NCBI RefSeq assembly: GCF_000697965.2
Contig: NZ_CP015880.1
Span: 3,048,001 to 3,112,000, forward strand
Length of the DNA stretch: 64,000 nt
Origin: Ensifer adhaerens
GTDB taxonomy: Bacteria > Pseudomonadota > Alphaproteobacteria > Rhizobiales > Rhizobiaceae
Direction of reading: 5' to 3'
Shown here: one piece after another, positions 1 through 8,691 of the stretch
Numbering within the stretch: the stretch's first letter is position 1
Layout of the letters: each line of letters starts with the position of its first letter
Translations under genes and position numbers: made by a program
The notes under the pieces: model-generated
The model's input: the letters and a program-made list of their open reading frames with translations, nothing else
Database searches by the model: none
Told to the model about the DNA's origin: nothing

Positions 1-554
1 CTCTCGGTGAGAACGGCATCCAGCGCCACATCGTGCGGTTCGGCCGGCACGGCAGCCACCTCCTGGCAGTCGAACGCGATGCCGATCAGTTTCGGCAGAT
101 GCCCCTTGTTGCGCAACCGGTCGATGGCCCGGTCGTAATAACCGGCACCGTAGCCGATCCGGTGACCGGTCGCGTCAAAGGCAGAAAGCGGCACGAGCAT
201 GATATCCGGGTCGAGCACCGGAGCATCCGGGCCAGGGCCCGTCGTGCCGAAGCCGGTTGAGATGATGTCGACGCCATCGAGCAGTTCGCGAAAGACGATC
301 GTCTTCTTGTCCATGATCACAGGCAGGCAGAGCCGGGCGCCACGGCTCTTCAGCCGCGCCATCAGCGGCCGGATATCGACCTCGGAGCGGATGGGCCAGA
401 AGCCGGAAACGATGTGGCCCGGATCGAGCGCAATGACGTCGCCGGCATGGTCGGCCATGGTCAGGCTCGCCTCGATCCGTATCTCCGCGGGCATCGCATC
501 GCGCAATGCCAGCCGCTCGTTGCGCAGCGCCGCCTTCAGGTCTTTCGGTGACAT
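1..554 (-). CDS. ygfA: 5-formyltetrahydrofolate cyclo-ligase, 3' end cut by window edge
   Basis: ATP-dependent conversion of 5-formyl-THF to 5,10-methenyl-THF in cytosolic one-carbon metabolism. The minus-strand reading opens MSPKDLKAALRNERLALRD and runs 184 codons without a stop to the window edge. It carries the family's C-terminal glycine-rich signature GYGAGYYDRAIDRL and the segment DIMLVPLSAFDATGHRIG, so only a short tail is missing. In many proteobacteria this gene follows 6S RNA and zapA. Here 6S and zapA lie about 2 kb upstream on the same strand, with three small-regulator genes between. The family call is firm; the true end cannot be seen. Confidence 0.93.
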   Translation of the reverse strand, partial: MSPKDLKAALRNERLALRDAMPAEIRIEASLTMADHAGDVIALDPGHIVSGFWPIRSEVDIRPLMARLKSRGARLCLPVIMDKKTIVFRELLDGVDIISTGFGTTGPGPDAPVLDPDIMLVPLSAFDATGHRIGYGAGYYDRAIDRLRNKGHLPKLIGIAFDCQEVAAVPAEPHDVALDAVLTE

Positions 555-862
555 CGTGCCCTCTCCTGCCTCATGCCATCGTCGCGGACGAATTCTCCTC
601 CCGAAATGGCACAACCCGTCACTTTCTCGCCGATTCCCGGCTCAATCACCAGCCTATATACCCGATGTCGCCCGTGCACATTCACCCGCATCGCCGCTTT
701 TGCCGCGGTTTGCGACAGCACTGCCAGCGCCTTCCCGGTTCGGCACAGCATTAGCGTTCCGTTCATCATGGACGACGGTTCCGCTTTCGCGCATTGGCGA
801 GCGCATGCAAATAAAGACGCGATTTCAAATAATTAGCAGGAACTAATGCCCGTGTTCGATGT
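555..862. other. Divergent intergenic region, no gene seen
   Basis: This 308-base gap separates the divergent cyclo-ligase and HTH genes and should hold both promoters. Short overlapping frames run through it, but none has a credible start, composition or family resemblance. I see no clear RNA gene, terminator or operator. Confidence 0.5.
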
Positions 863-1114
863 ATGGACGCGCTCCTGCAGGCAGCAGTGGAAAAGCCGAC
901 GTCCATGAAGGACCAGATGAAAGAACTCGAACCGTTGGAACTGCGTTGCCTGACGCTTGCAGCCCGCGGCCGCACGCGCCAGGACATGATGCGCGAAACC
1001 GACATTCCGCTCGACCGGATCGACCGCGCGCTGGAAGACGCCATGCGCAAGCTGCAGGCCGGCAATCTGGCCGAAGCCGTCTTTCGTGCCGCAAGGCTCG
1101 ATCTCATCTCGTAA
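863..1114 (+). CDS. Small LuxR-type (GerE) helix-turn-helix protein
   Basis: An 83-residue protein that is almost entirely one HTH domain. From about residue 22, PLELRCLTLAARGRTRQDMM matches the start of LuxR/GerE DNA-binding domains (L-x-x-LE-x-x-CL-x-x-A-x-GR-x-x-x-x-M). The usual invariant residues of the recognition helix (T-V-K-x-H) are replaced by DRIDRALEDAM, so it is divergent. There is no receiver or ligand domain, so any role is as a solo regulator or a protein-protein adaptor. In-frame ATGs at 905 and 917 are alternative starts. It is likely a real gene from composition and the recognisable domain; its function is unknown. Confidence 0.65.
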   Translation: MDALLQAAVEKPTSMKDQMKELEPLELRCLTLAARGRTRQDMMRETDIPLDRIDRALEDAMRKLQAGNLAEAVFRAARLDLIS

Positions 1115-1133
1115 GGATTGGCGCGGGGACGGG

Positions 1134-1358
1134 CTAGAGCATCCAGTGCGACCGATAGACCGCCTGCCCCAAGATCCGCTCCCGCTGCCGAAGGTCGGGG
1201 TCGCCTGCCGAGATCCCGACGTCACGCAGCAGCAACGGCTTGTCTGCCGGCACCTCGACGGGCGCCTCGACAAACAGCAAATCGACAGTCCATTGCCTTG
1301 CCCTGCGTCGGGCGGTAACGAACGTTTCAGAAAAGGCGAGAACGGCAAGCACGCTCAT
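1134..1358 (-). CDS. DUF1127-like small protein
   Basis: A 74-residue protein. The first 20 residues are partly hydrophobic, followed by an RRRARQW stretch. The C-terminal half contains PLLLRDVGISAGD, resembling the DUF1127 core (D-x-LLRDIGLSRG-x-I) found in small Arg-rich proteins of Rhizobiales. It is divergent from the LysR gene at 1471. LysR regulators of the Brucella VtlR / Sinorhizobium LsrB type are known to control DUF1127 genes, so the pairing is suggestive. The ATG at 1358 has no strong ribosome site and the reading frame extends further upstream, so the start is uncertain. The DUF1127 call rests on a short motif. Confidence 0.5.
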   Translation of the reverse strand: MSVLAVLAFSETFVTARRRARQWTVDLLFVEAPVEVPADKPLLLRDVGISAGDPDLRQRERILGQAVYRSHWML

Positions 1359-1444
1359 GGCAAGGACTCGGGCGCAAGATGATCTGACGGGACGATCTTC
1401 GTCCTCGCATTGACATCTGACAAACGAATTGCAAGCATGACTGT

Positions 1445-1461
1445 CATCAGAAAATCTGATG
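1445..1461. promoter_or_regulatory. LysR-type T-N11-A palindrome at the LysR gene start
   Basis: CATCAGA-AAA-TCTGATG is an exact inverted repeat containing a T-N11-A core, the classic binding form of LysR regulators. It lies in the gap between the DUF1127-like gene and the LysR gene. Its right end overlaps the upstream candidate ATG at 1459, which favours translation starting at 1471. Autoregulation and control of the divergent gene are inferred. Confidence 0.6.
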
Positions 1462-1470
1462 GTTGAAGCC

Positions 1471-2340
1471 ATGCCCCTTCCCCTCGATAGCGATCTGCTC
1501 AGAACCTTTCTTGCGGTTGTCGATACCAGCAGCGTCACGCGCGCCGCAGACATCGTCGGGCGCACCCAGTCGGCGGTCAGCATGCAGATCAGGAAGCTCG
1601 AGGATGTGCTCGGCGACGCCCTGTTCGAGCGCCATTCGCGCGGTGTGGTGCTGACGCCGCAGGGACTGCGGCTCGTCGATAATGCCAGGCGCATCGTTAC
1701 CCTGCTCGACGACACGGCCGCCGCGCTCCGCCAACCCGCGCTCGACGGCGCGGTCCGGATCGGATTGCCGGAGGAATACATCAACTCGACCTTGCCGAAG
1801 GCGCTTGGCAGTTTCGCCGCCATCCACCCGGGCGTCGAAGTGACCGTGCAGCAGGGCGCGTCGATGACCAATGTCGCAGCGCTGGAAGCGGGCGAGATCG
1901 ACCTTGCCGTCGTCTTCGAGCCCGGCGGAAAGACGAGAAACGAAGTGCTGATGATGGATCCGACCGTCTGGGTGACGTCGGAGCAGCACCGGACCGACGA
2001 GCGCCGCCCGGTACCGATCGCGACCTATACCTATCTCGAAGGCGGTTGGTGCGACGACCTCGCTCAGCGCAACTTGAGGAAATGCCGCATCGACAACCGC
2101 GTCGCCTATGTCAGCCGCACCAGCGGCGGCCTGATGGCGGCGGTGGTATCCGGCCTCGCCATCGCGCCGCTTGCCCGCAGCAGCATTCCGGCCGGCTGCC
2201 GCGAACTGACCGCCGATGACGGCTACACCGTGATCGATCACTCGAATGTCGTGCTGCGGATTTCAAAGGCCGGAAACGGCAAGGACCGGATCGTCGAGGC
2301 CATGGCCGACGCCATCCGCCGGGCCTTTGCCGGGGAGTGA
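1471..2340 (+). CDS. LysR-family transcriptional regulator
   Basis: DNA-binding regulator of 289 residues, normal LTTR length. The N-terminal winged HTH is clear: LLRTFLAVVDTSSVTRAAD, then TQSAVSMQIRKLEDVLG and LFERHSRGVVLTPQG. The rest is the substrate-binding-like effector domain (from about residue 85, VRIGLPEEYINSTLPKAL). The N-terminus resembles the LsrB/VtlR branch of rhizobial and Brucella LysR proteins. An ATG four codons upstream (1459) lies inside a perfect LysR-type palindrome, so I prefer the ATG at 1471; neither has a strong ribosome site. It is divergent from a DUF1127-like gene that may be its target. The effector is unknown. Confidence 0.9.
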   Translation: MPLPLDSDLLRTFLAVVDTSSVTRAADIVGRTQSAVSMQIRKLEDVLGDALFERHSRGVVLTPQGLRLVDNARRIVTLLDDTAAALRQPALDGAVRIGLPEEYINSTLPKALGSFAAIHPGVEVTVQQGASMTNVAALEAGEIDLAVVFEPGGKTRNEVLMMDPTVWVTSEQHRTDERRPVPIATYTYLEGGWCDDLAQRNLRKCRIDNRVAYVSRTSGGLMAAVVSGLAIAPLARSSIPAGCRELTADDGYTVIDHSNVVLRISKAGNGKDRIVEAMADAIRRAFAGE

Positions 2341-2361
2341 ATGAGCAACGGAAAGAGGGAG

Positions 2362-2520
2362 AAGTGCGATCCACACAACCGATGGATATTTTACGATCCC
2401 GGGTGCCTACAAAGTAGGTGGGCGCCATGTGTCCGAACCCACGGGTCCGGACAGGGACAGCTCCCTTAGGATCGAGTATGGCCCCGGGGATTGTGGTTCC
2501 TGTCGGGGAGCGCAGACCGC
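2362..2520 (-). ncRNA. ssrS: 6S RNA (ssrS) candidate
   Basis: On the minus strand just downstream of zapA, the usual proteobacterial place for 6S RNA, is a GC-rich stretch that can fold as one long interrupted hairpin. The 5' half GACAGGAACCAC can pair with the 3' segments CCTGTC and GTGGGTTC, leaving internal bubbles as in 6S RNA. A TATATA box just upstream (about 2526-2532) fits a promoter with a start near 2519. A tight hairpin CCTAC-TTT-GTAGG lies near the 3' side. 6S RNA binds sigma-70 RNA polymerase and is processed beside the cyclo-ligase mRNA in other bacteria. Both ends are approximate, the 3' end especially. Confidence 0.7.
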
Positions 2521-2577
2521 ATTCGATATATAAAGTGTCTCGGTGCTTCGCGCCAGTGGCTCGCCGACGAAACCTTG

Positions 2578-2955
2578 TCAGCTCGACGGCGTCGTGGGGC
2601 GGCCGTTCAGCTTGGCGGCGATACCGTGGATCTGCTGGGTCACTTCGCTGAGTGCCGAGGCCAGCGCCTCCTCGTTCTTCAGCTGATCCGAAAGCGCGGC
2701 GTCGCGCCCGTTGGTCAGGTTGCCGACCTCGGCTTCGAGGTTCTTCAGCCGGCGATTGACCTCGCTGAGCTCGTCCATGACCATGATGCCGGCCATGACG
2801 GTCAGGCGCAGATCGCCGATCTCGCCAAACTGGGTCTTGAGGTGTCCGACATACTGATCGAAATTGGTGGCAAGCTCGATCAGATGATCTTCCTGCCCTT
2901 CCTCGCAGGCCATGCGATAGGCCTTGCCATCGATCGAAACTGTCACCTGCGCCAT
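2578..2955 (-). CDS. zapA: Cell division protein ZapA
   Basis: Small cytosolic FtsZ-associated protein that bundles and stabilises the Z ring. The 125-residue product opens MAQVTVSIDGKAYRMACEEG, the ZapA N-terminal beta-strand domain, followed by a long C-terminal coiled coil (about residues 55-95, DELSEVNRRLKNLEAEVGNL) used for dimer/tetramer formation. The length is slightly above the E. coli protein but usual for alphaproteobacteria. It starts 11 bases after the DUF4164 gene stop, so the two are an operon, and 6S RNA follows downstream. Confidence 0.93.
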   Translation of the reverse strand: MAQVTVSIDGKAYRMACEEGQEDHLIELATNFDQYVGHLKTQFGEIGDLRLTVMAGIMVMDELSEVNRRLKNLEAEVGNLTNGRDAALSDQLKNEEALASALSEVTQQIHGIAAKLNGRPTTPSS

Positions 2956-2966
2956 GTCGCTTGTTC

Positions 2967-3236
2967 CTAGCGGTCGAGCACCGCCCGAATGGTTTCCATC
3001 GCCGTCACGAGGCGACGGGAAACCTCACGGTTGACCTCCTCGAGCCGGTTTGCCCGGAACTGCGACTGATCGAGTTCCTGCGCCAGCCGCGACCGGTCGG
3101 TGTTGACGCGTCGCACCTCGCCCTCGAACTCGCTGAAGTCCCGCTCCCTGTCAAACCGACCGTCGATCGCATTCTCCAGGGATTGCACTGCGTTTCGCAG
3201 TTCGTCGATCGCCGCTTTGACAGTCTTTGCCGGCAT
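2967..3236 (-). CDS. DUF4164 coiled-coil protein
   Basis: An 89-residue, highly charged protein that is almost all predicted coiled coil: heptad-like leucines and charged residues run from TVKAAIDELRNAVQSLENAI to VSRRLVTAMETI. There is no signal peptide or membrane span. It matches the DUF4164 family, which sits directly upstream of zapA in rhizobia. The 11-base spacing to zapA suggests co-expression and a possible divisome-linked role, but no function has been shown. The ATG at 3236 is the only sensible start. Confidence 0.85.
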   Translation of the reverse strand: MPAKTVKAAIDELRNAVQSLENAIDGRFDRERDFSEFEGEVRRVNTDRSRLAQELDQSQFRANRLEEVNREVSRRLVTAMETIRAVLDR

Positions 3237-3586
3237 GTGTTCCGAATACCTCGCCCATGAGGCCGAATCGCCCGAATCCCGTCCGCCGCTTCGGCTCGAT
3301 CTTTTTTAAACCTATTACGTAAGTCTCAACAATGCCAAGTACAGCAAACAACAGCGGAAGCTGTGGATGGATTGCGTAGCCGGCTTTCTTCAACGGCAGT
3401 GCAGCAGGCTTATTGCATTGCGGAACAAGCACTCGGGCAGGGACCGAAGCAAGCTGCCGTCAAATGGCCGCGGAAGCCCCGTATTTATTGACTCGCACGG
3501 CGCACCTGCTATGTGTCAGCCGCTTCTTGCGCGGTCTTTGGAGGATAGAGACCGTTCCCTGACCACCGAACGCAAACGGAACAGTC
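3237..3586. other. Divergent promoter region between DUF4164 and tkt
   Basis: This 350-base gap separates the divergent DUF4164-zapA and tkt genes. It is less GC-rich than its flanks around 3300-3360 (TTTTTTAAACC, ATTACGTAAG), as expected for promoters. No gene, RNA or clear operator is recognised. Confidence 0.5.
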
Positions 3587-5569
3587 ATGATCTCTCGCGA
3601 AAAACACGACCGGATGGCAAATGCGATCCGTTTCCTCTCCATGGATGCCGTCGAGAAGGCAAATTCCGGCCACCCTGGCCTGCCCATGGGTGCAGCCGAC
3701 ATAGCGACAGTCCTCTTCACGCGCTATCTGAGCTTTGACCCCAAGAACCCCTCCTGGCCGAACCGCGACCGCTTCGTGCTGTCGGCCGGCCACGGCTCGA
3801 TGCTGCTCTACTCGCTGCTCTATTTGACGGGCTACGAAGACATCTCCATCGACGAGATCAAGAACTTCCGCCAGCTCGGCGCCCGCACCGCCGGCCACCC
3901 GGAATACGGCCACGCCGCCGGCATCGAGACGACCACCGGTCCGCTCGGCCAGGGCATTGCCAATGCCGTCGGCATGGCGATCGCCGAGCGCAAGCTGCGC
4001 GACGAATTCGGCTCCGACCTGATGGAGCACTATACCTACGTGCTCGCCGGTGACGGCTGCCTCATGGAAGGCATCAGCCAGGAAGCGATTTCGCTCGCCG
4101 GCCACCTGAAGCTCAACAAGCTGGTCGTCTTCTGGGACGACAACAACATCTCGATCGACGGCCCGATCTCGATCGCCGACTCGACCGACCAGCACGCCCG
4201 CTTCCGCGCCTCCAACTGGAACACCATTGCCGTCGACGGCCATGATCCGGACGCGATCGCCGCTGCGATCGACCAGGCGCAGAAGTCCGACAAGCCGACG
4301 ATGATCGCCTGCAAGACGACGATCGGCTTCGGCGCCCCGAACAAGGCCGGCACCCACAAGGTCCACGGCTCGCCGCTCGGCGCCGAGGAAATCGCCGCCA
4401 CCCGCAAGGCACTCGGCTGGGAAGCCGAAGCTTTCGTCGTTCCCTCGGACGTGCTCGACGCCTGGCGTCTGGCCGGCCTGCGCTCGACCAAGGCGCGCAA
4501 GGAGTGGGAAGACCGTCTTGAAAAGAGCGAGGCCGAGAAGAAGGCCCAGTTCGTTCGCCGCTTCTCCGGCGAGCTCGAGGGCCGTCTGTCCTCCGCCATC
4601 GACGACTACAAGAAGAAGCTCGCCGAAACCAAGCCGTCGCCGGCAACCCGCAAGGCTTCCGAAGACGCGCTCGAAGTCATCAACGGCGTTCTGGCCGAAA
4701 CCATCGGCGGCTCGGCCGACCTGACCGGCTCGAACAACACCAAGACGAGCCAGACCAAGTCGATCACCCCTGACGACTTCTCCGGCCGCTACATCCATTG
4801 GGGCGTTCGCGAGCACGGCATGGCCGCTGCCATGAACGGCATGGCGCTGCATGGCGGCGTCATCCCCTATTCCGGCGGCTTCCTGATCTTCTCGGACTAT
4901 TGCCGTCCGTCGATCCGCCTTGCCGCTCTGATGGGCATCCGCGTCATCCACGTGCTGACACACGATTCCATCGGCCTTGGCGAAGACGGCCCGACGCACC
5001 AGCCGGTCGAGCACATGGCAGCGCTGCGCGCCATTCCGAACCTCCTGATGTTCCGCCCGGCCGACGCCACGGAAACGGCCGAGTGCTGGCAGCTGGCGCT
5101 CGAAAGCCACAACCGTCCGTCCGGCATCGCGCTGACCCGCCAGAACCTGATGGCCGTTCGCACCGAGTATGAGGAAGAAAACCTCTGCGCCCGCGGCGCC
5201 TATGACCTGATCTCGGCCGCCGACGCCAAGGTCACGATCTTCGCCACTGGCTCGGAAGTCGAAATCGCCGTCAAGGCCTGCCAGACGCTGACCGCCAAGG
5301 GCATCTCGACCCGCGTCGTCTCCGTTCCCTGCTTCGAGCTTTTCGCCGAGCAGAGCGAAGACTACCAGCAGGCGATCATCGGCAACTCGCCGGTCAAGAT
5401 CGCCGTCGAAGCCGGCATCCGTCAGGGCTGGGATCACTTCATCGGCAGCGATGGCACCTTCATCGGCATGTCGAGCTTCGGCGCTTCCGGCCCCTACAAG
5501 GAGCTTTACAAGCACTTCGGCATCACGCCCGAGGCGGTGGTCGCCGCCGCGGAAACGAAGCTCGCCTGA
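3587..5569 (+). CDS. tkt: Transketolase
   Basis: ThDP- and Mg-dependent transfer of two-carbon ketol units between sugar phosphates in the pentose phosphate and Calvin pathways. The 660-residue length is normal. Seen in order: the N-terminal ThDP domain ([20 protein letters not shown] near the start; [13 protein letters not shown] with the GDG...N ThDP motif), the pyrimidine-binding domain ([20 protein letters not shown], then the conserved [18 protein letters not shown]), and the C-terminal domain. It is followed at once by a strong terminator and then gap, so it heads a glycolytic gene block but probably forms its own transcript. Confidence 0.97.
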   Translation: MISREKHDRMANAIRFLSMDAVEKANSGHPGLPMGAADIATVLFTRYLSFDPKNPSWPNRDRFVLSAGHGSMLLYSLLYLTGYEDISIDEIKNFRQLGARTAGHPEYGHAAGIETTTGPLGQGIANAVGMAIAERKLRDEFGSDLMEHYTYVLAGDGCLMEGISQEAISLAGHLKLNKLVVFWDDNNISIDGPISIADSTDQHARFRASNWNTIAVDGHDPDAIAAAIDQAQKSDKPTMIACKTTIGFGAPNKAGTHKVHGSPLGAEEIAATRKALGWEAEAFVVPSDVLDAWRLAGLRSTKARKEWEDRLEKSEAEKKAQFVRRFSGELEGRLSSAIDDYKKKLAETKPSPATRKASEDALEVINGVLAETIGGSADLTGSNNTKTSQTKSITPDDFSGRYIHWGVREHGMAAAMNGMALHGGVIPYSGGFLIFSDYCRPSIRLAALMGIRVIHVLTHDSIGLGEDGPTHQPVEHMAALRAIPNLLMFRPADATETAECWQLALESHNRPSGIALTRQNLMAVRTEYEEENLCARGAYDLISAADAKVTIFATGSEVEIAVKACQTLTAKGISTRVVSVPCFELFAEQSEDYQQAIIGNSPVKIAVEAGIRQGWDHFIGSDGTFIGMSSFGASGPYKELYKHFGITPEAVVAAAETKLA

Positions 5570-5576
5570 TCAATCT

Positions 5577-5611
5577 GCGGGGCGCGCCGAAAGGTGCGCC
5601 CCGCTTTTTTT
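5577..5611 (+). terminator. Rho-independent terminator of tkt
   Basis: GCGGGGCGCGCC pairs with GGTGCGCCCCGC (one G-U pair) around a GAAA tetraloop, followed by seven Ts. This is one of the strongest hairpins in the window and separates tkt from gap. Confidence 0.95.
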
Positions 5612-5642
5612 CGTACCACGTCAGTCAGACAGGGAGAGACCC

Positions 5643-6653
5643 ATGACAGTGAAAGTCGCCATCAACGGTTTTGGCCGCATCGGCCGCAACGTGCTCCGCG
5701 CGATCGTCGAATCCGGCCGCACCGACATCGAAGTCGTTGCGATCAACGACCTTGGCCCCGTTGAGACCAACGCTCACCTGCTGCGCTATGACTCGATCCA
5801 CGGTCGTTTCCCGGCCGAGGTCAAGGTCGAAGGCGACACGATCACCATCAACGGCGGCAAGCCGATCAAGGTGACCGCGATCAAGGATCCGGCAACGCTG
5901 CCGCACAAGGAACTCGGTATCGACATCGCGATGGAGTGCACCGGCATCTTCACCGCCCGCGACAAGGCTGCAGCCCACCTGACTGCCGGCGCCAAGCGCG
6001 TCATCGTCTCGGCTCCGGCCGACGGCGCCGACCTGACGGTCGTCTACGGCGTCAACCACGACCAGCTGACCAAGGACCACCTGGTCATCTCCAACGCATC
6101 CTGCACGACGAACTGCCTGGTTCCGGTCGTCAAGGTCCTGAACGATACCATCGGCATCAGCCACGGCTTCATGACCACGATCCACTCCTACACCAACGAC
6201 CAGCCGTCGCTCGACCAGATGCACAAGGATCTGTACCGCGCCCGCGCTGCCGCTCTGTCGATGATCCCGACCTCGACCGGTGCCGCCAAGGCCGTTGGCC
6301 TGGTTCTGCCGGAACTGAAGGGCAAGCTCGACGGCACGTCGATCCGCGTCCCGACCCCGAACGTCTCCGTCGTCGACTTCAAGTTCGTCGCCAAGCGCAA
6401 CACCTCGGTCGAGGAAATCACCAACGCCATCAAGGCCGCCTCCAATGGCGCGCTCAAGGGGGTTCTGGGCTACACGGAAGAGCCGCTCGTTTCGCGCGAC
6501 TTCAACCATGACAGCCACTCCTCGATCTTCGCGATCGACCAGACCAAGGTCGTCGAAGGCAACTTCGTGCGTATCCTCACCTGGTACGACAACGAGTGGG
6601 GCTTCTCGAACCGCATGGCCGACACGGCGGTCGCGTTCGCCAAGCTCATCTAA
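5643..6653 (+). CDS. gap: Glyceraldehyde-3-phosphate dehydrogenase, type I
   Basis: NAD-dependent oxidation and phosphorylation of glyceraldehyde 3-phosphate. The 336-residue product begins [20 protein letters not shown] (Rossmann motif), has the catalytic cysteine at about residue 154 in [10 protein letters not shown], and ends with [14 protein letters not shown]. The frame is open upstream, but the ATG at 5643 is preceded by AGGGAGAG and gives the standard family N-terminus. The upstream portion would cross the tkt terminator. The next gene starts 5 bases after the stop, so gap, the glycolipid-binding family gene and pgk form one operon. Confidence 0.97.
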   Translation: MTVKVAINGFGRIGRNVLRAIVESGRTDIEVVAINDLGPVETNAHLLRYDSIHGRFPAEVKVEGDTITINGGKPIKVTAIKDPATLPHKELGIDIAMECTGIFTARDKAAAHLTAGAKRVIVSAPADGADLTVVYGVNHDQLTKDHLVISNASCTTNCLVPVVKVLNDTIGISHGFMTTIHSYTNDQPSLDQMHKDLYRARAAALSMIPTSTGAAKAVGLVLPELKGKLDGTSIRVPTPNVSVVDFKFVAKRNTSVEEITNAIKAASNGALKGVLGYTEEPLVSRDFNHDSHSSIFAIDQTKVVEGNFVRILTWYDNEWGFSNRMADTAVAFAKLI

Positions 6654-6658
6654 GACAG

Positions 6659-7249
6659 ATGTTTCGCGCCCTCTCCTCAACGACGGTCCGCTGGCGTCCG
6701 CTGGAAGGGGAAGGGCTCGAACACCTGACGCTGACAAAAATCGACACCACCGACGGCGCGGTCATCCGCGCCGTCGGCGTTCTGATCGGAAGCCGCGGCG
6801 GCACGCCCTATGGCGCGCGCTACCGGATCGACTGCGACGACAGCTGGCACGTTCGCAAATTGATGGTCGACACCACCGATGGCCGCAGCCTGCATATGCG
6901 CTCGGACGTTCCGGGCGAATGGGCGACGGCACGCGGCACGCCCCTCCCCGAATTCGACGGCTGTATCGATATCGACCTCGCGGGAACGCCCTTCACCAAC
7001 ACGCTGCCGATCCGCCGCCTCGGCCTTGTGAGCCAGTCCGGCACCGCCAGACTGAAGATGCTCTACGTGCCGTTCGACACGTTTCAGCCTGTTGTGGACG
7101 GCCAGCACTACACCTGCCTCGATGATTTCAGGCTCTATCGCTACGAGGCCGAGGACCGCAGTTTTGCCGCGGAACTGCCCGTAGACGAGGACGGCCTCGT
7201 CATCGACTACCCCACCCTTTTCCAAAGACTATCACCGGAGACTATCTGA
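6659..7249 (+). CDS. Putative glycolipid-binding family protein (DUF1089, PF06475)
   Basis: A 196-residue protein with no signal peptide or membrane span. The central signature [20 protein letters not shown] and the ending [17 protein letters not shown] are typical of the family once called DUF1089 and named glycolipid-binding from structure. No enzymatic activity is known. It lies 5 bases after gap, and its stop overlaps the pgk start (TGATG), so it is translationally coupled to glycolytic enzymes. Why a glycolipid-binding fold sits here is not known; a sugar-phosphate or lipid-sugar link is only a guess. Confidence 0.85.
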   Translation: MFRALSSTTVRWRPLEGEGLEHLTLTKIDTTDGAVIRAVGVLIGSRGGTPYGARYRIDCDDSWHVRKLMVDTTDGRSLHMRSDVPGEWATARGTPLPEFDGCIDIDLAGTPFTNTLPIRRLGLVSQSGTARLKMLYVPFDTFQPVVDGQHYTCLDDFRLYRYEAEDRSFAAELPVDEDGLVIDYPTLFQRLSPETI

Positions 7250-8445
7250 TGACTTTCAAGACCCTCGACGATCTGACCGACATCGCCGGCAAGCGCGTTC
7301 TGGTGCGCGTCGATCTCAACGTGCCGGTCAAGGACGGCGTGGTCACCGACGCGACCCGCATCGAGCGCGTCGCGCCGACCATCCGCGAATTGTCCGAGAA
7401 GGGCGCCAAGGTCATCCTGCTCGCCCATTTCGGCCGTCCGAAGGGTGAGCCGGTCGCCGACATGTCGCTGAAGACGATCGCTCCGGCCGTCGAAGACGTG
7501 CTCGACCAGCGCGTTCATTTCGGCGCCGACTGCATCGGCGACAAGGCCAAGAACGCGATCGCCGAAATGAGCGACGGCGACGTGCTGCTCTTGGAAAACA
7601 CCCGCTTCCACAAGGGCGAGGAAAAGAACGAGGCCGAATTCGTCAAGGCGCTCGCCGCCAATGGCGACATCTACGTCAACGACGCCTTCTCGGCAGCGCA
7701 CCGCGCCCATGCTTCGACGGAAGGCCTTGCCCATCACCTGCCGGCCTATGCCGGCCGCACCATGCAGGCCGAACTCGAAGCGCTCGAAAAGGGTCTCGGC
7801 CAGCCGAAGCGCCCGGTCGTCGCCATCGTCGGCGGCGCCAAGGTCTCGACCAAGATCGACCTGTTGCAGAACCTCGTGACCAAGGTCGATGCGCTCGTTA
7901 TCGGCGGCGGCATGGCCAACACCTTCATCGCTGCCAAGGGCATCAATGTCGGCAAGTCGCTGTGCGAGCATGACCTCGCCGACACCGCCAAGGCGATCAT
8001 CGCCGCTGCCGACAAGGCCGGCTGCGCCATCGTGCTGCCGGAAGACGGCGTGATCGCCCGTGAGTTCAAGGCCGGCGCCGACAACGAAGTCGTCGACATC
8101 AACGCCATTCCCGCCGATGCCATGGTTCTCGACGTCGGCCCGAAGTCGATCGCGGCCGTCAATGACTGGATCTCCAAGGCCGAAACGCTGGTCTGGAACG
8201 GTCCGCTCGGCGCCTTCGAAATCGCGCCTTTCGACAAGGCCACCGTTGCCGTTGCCAAGCATGCGGCTGCCCGCACCCGTCAGGGCTCGCTGGTCTCGGT
8301 TGCCGGCGGTGGTGATACCGTCGCGGCGCTGAACCATGCCGAAGTCGCCGACGATTTCAGCTACGTCTCGACCGCCGGCGGCGCATTCCTGGAGTGGATG
8401 GAAGGCAAGCCGCTTCCGGGCGTCGACATCCTGAAGCAGAAGTAA
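7249..8445 (+). CDS. pgk: Phosphoglycerate kinase
   Basis: Makes ATP and 3-phosphoglycerate from 1,3-bisphosphoglycerate. The 398-residue length is normal. The N-terminal signature [15 protein letters not shown], the substrate-binding [10 protein letters not shown], and the C-terminal nucleotide-binding [11 protein letters not shown] are all present. The start codon shares one base with the upstream stop (TGATG). A GC hairpin follows at 8455-8485 but has no T tract, so termination there is uncertain, and an AT-rich palindrome lies just beyond. Confidence 0.97.
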   Translation: MTFKTLDDLTDIAGKRVLVRVDLNVPVKDGVVTDATRIERVAPTIRELSEKGAKVILLAHFGRPKGEPVADMSLKTIAPAVEDVLDQRVHFGADCIGDKAKNAIAEMSDGDVLLLENTRFHKGEEKNEAEFVKALAANGDIYVNDAFSAAHRAHASTEGLAHHLPAYAGRTMQAELEALEKGLGQPKRPVVAIVGGAKVSTKIDLLQNLVTKVDALVIGGGMANTFIAAKGINVGKSLCEHDLADTAKAIIAAADKAGCAIVLPEDGVIAREFKAGADNEVVDINAIPADAMVLDVGPKSIAAVNDWISKAETLVWNGPLGAFEIAPFDKATVAVAKHAAARTRQGSLVSVAGGGDTVAALNHAEVADDFSYVSTAGGAFLEWMEGKPLPGVDILKQK

Positions 8446-8511
8446 GTCATACAACCGGCGCGTGGGAAGCACTCTCACGCGCCGGCCATCAAGAAAAAAC
8501 ATCATTTATTC

Positions 8512-8538
8512 AAACGATTAAAAAATTTTAAATCGTTT
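8512..8538. promoter_or_regulatory. AT-rich palindrome upstream of fbaB, possible operator
   Basis: The outer arms AAACGATT and AATCGTTT are exact inverted repeats. The 11 bases between (A and T only) continue the dyad with few mismatches, giving near-perfect symmetry over 27 bases. It lies between pgk and fbaB, about 150 bases before the fbaB start. Without a GC-rich stem or T tract it looks more like a repressor site than a terminator. The cognate regulator is unknown. Confidence 0.4.
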
Positions 8539-8691
8539 CAGTCGATTTTCCCGCCATTTTCCTGGACAATTTCACCTGTTACTCGCGCTCCTGTTGGGAG
8601 CGTGGCGGTTGCCCCGTGCACCGTCGGCCCTGCAACTGTTTCAGTGTTCGCCTGATCCTGATGATCGGCGCTGTCTAGGGAGAGAAAAAGC

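Noticed and set aside
3509..5515. A 668-codon minus-strand frame across tkt
   Set aside because: It is a mirror frame of a highly biased GC-rich gene; tkt on the plus strand is certain.
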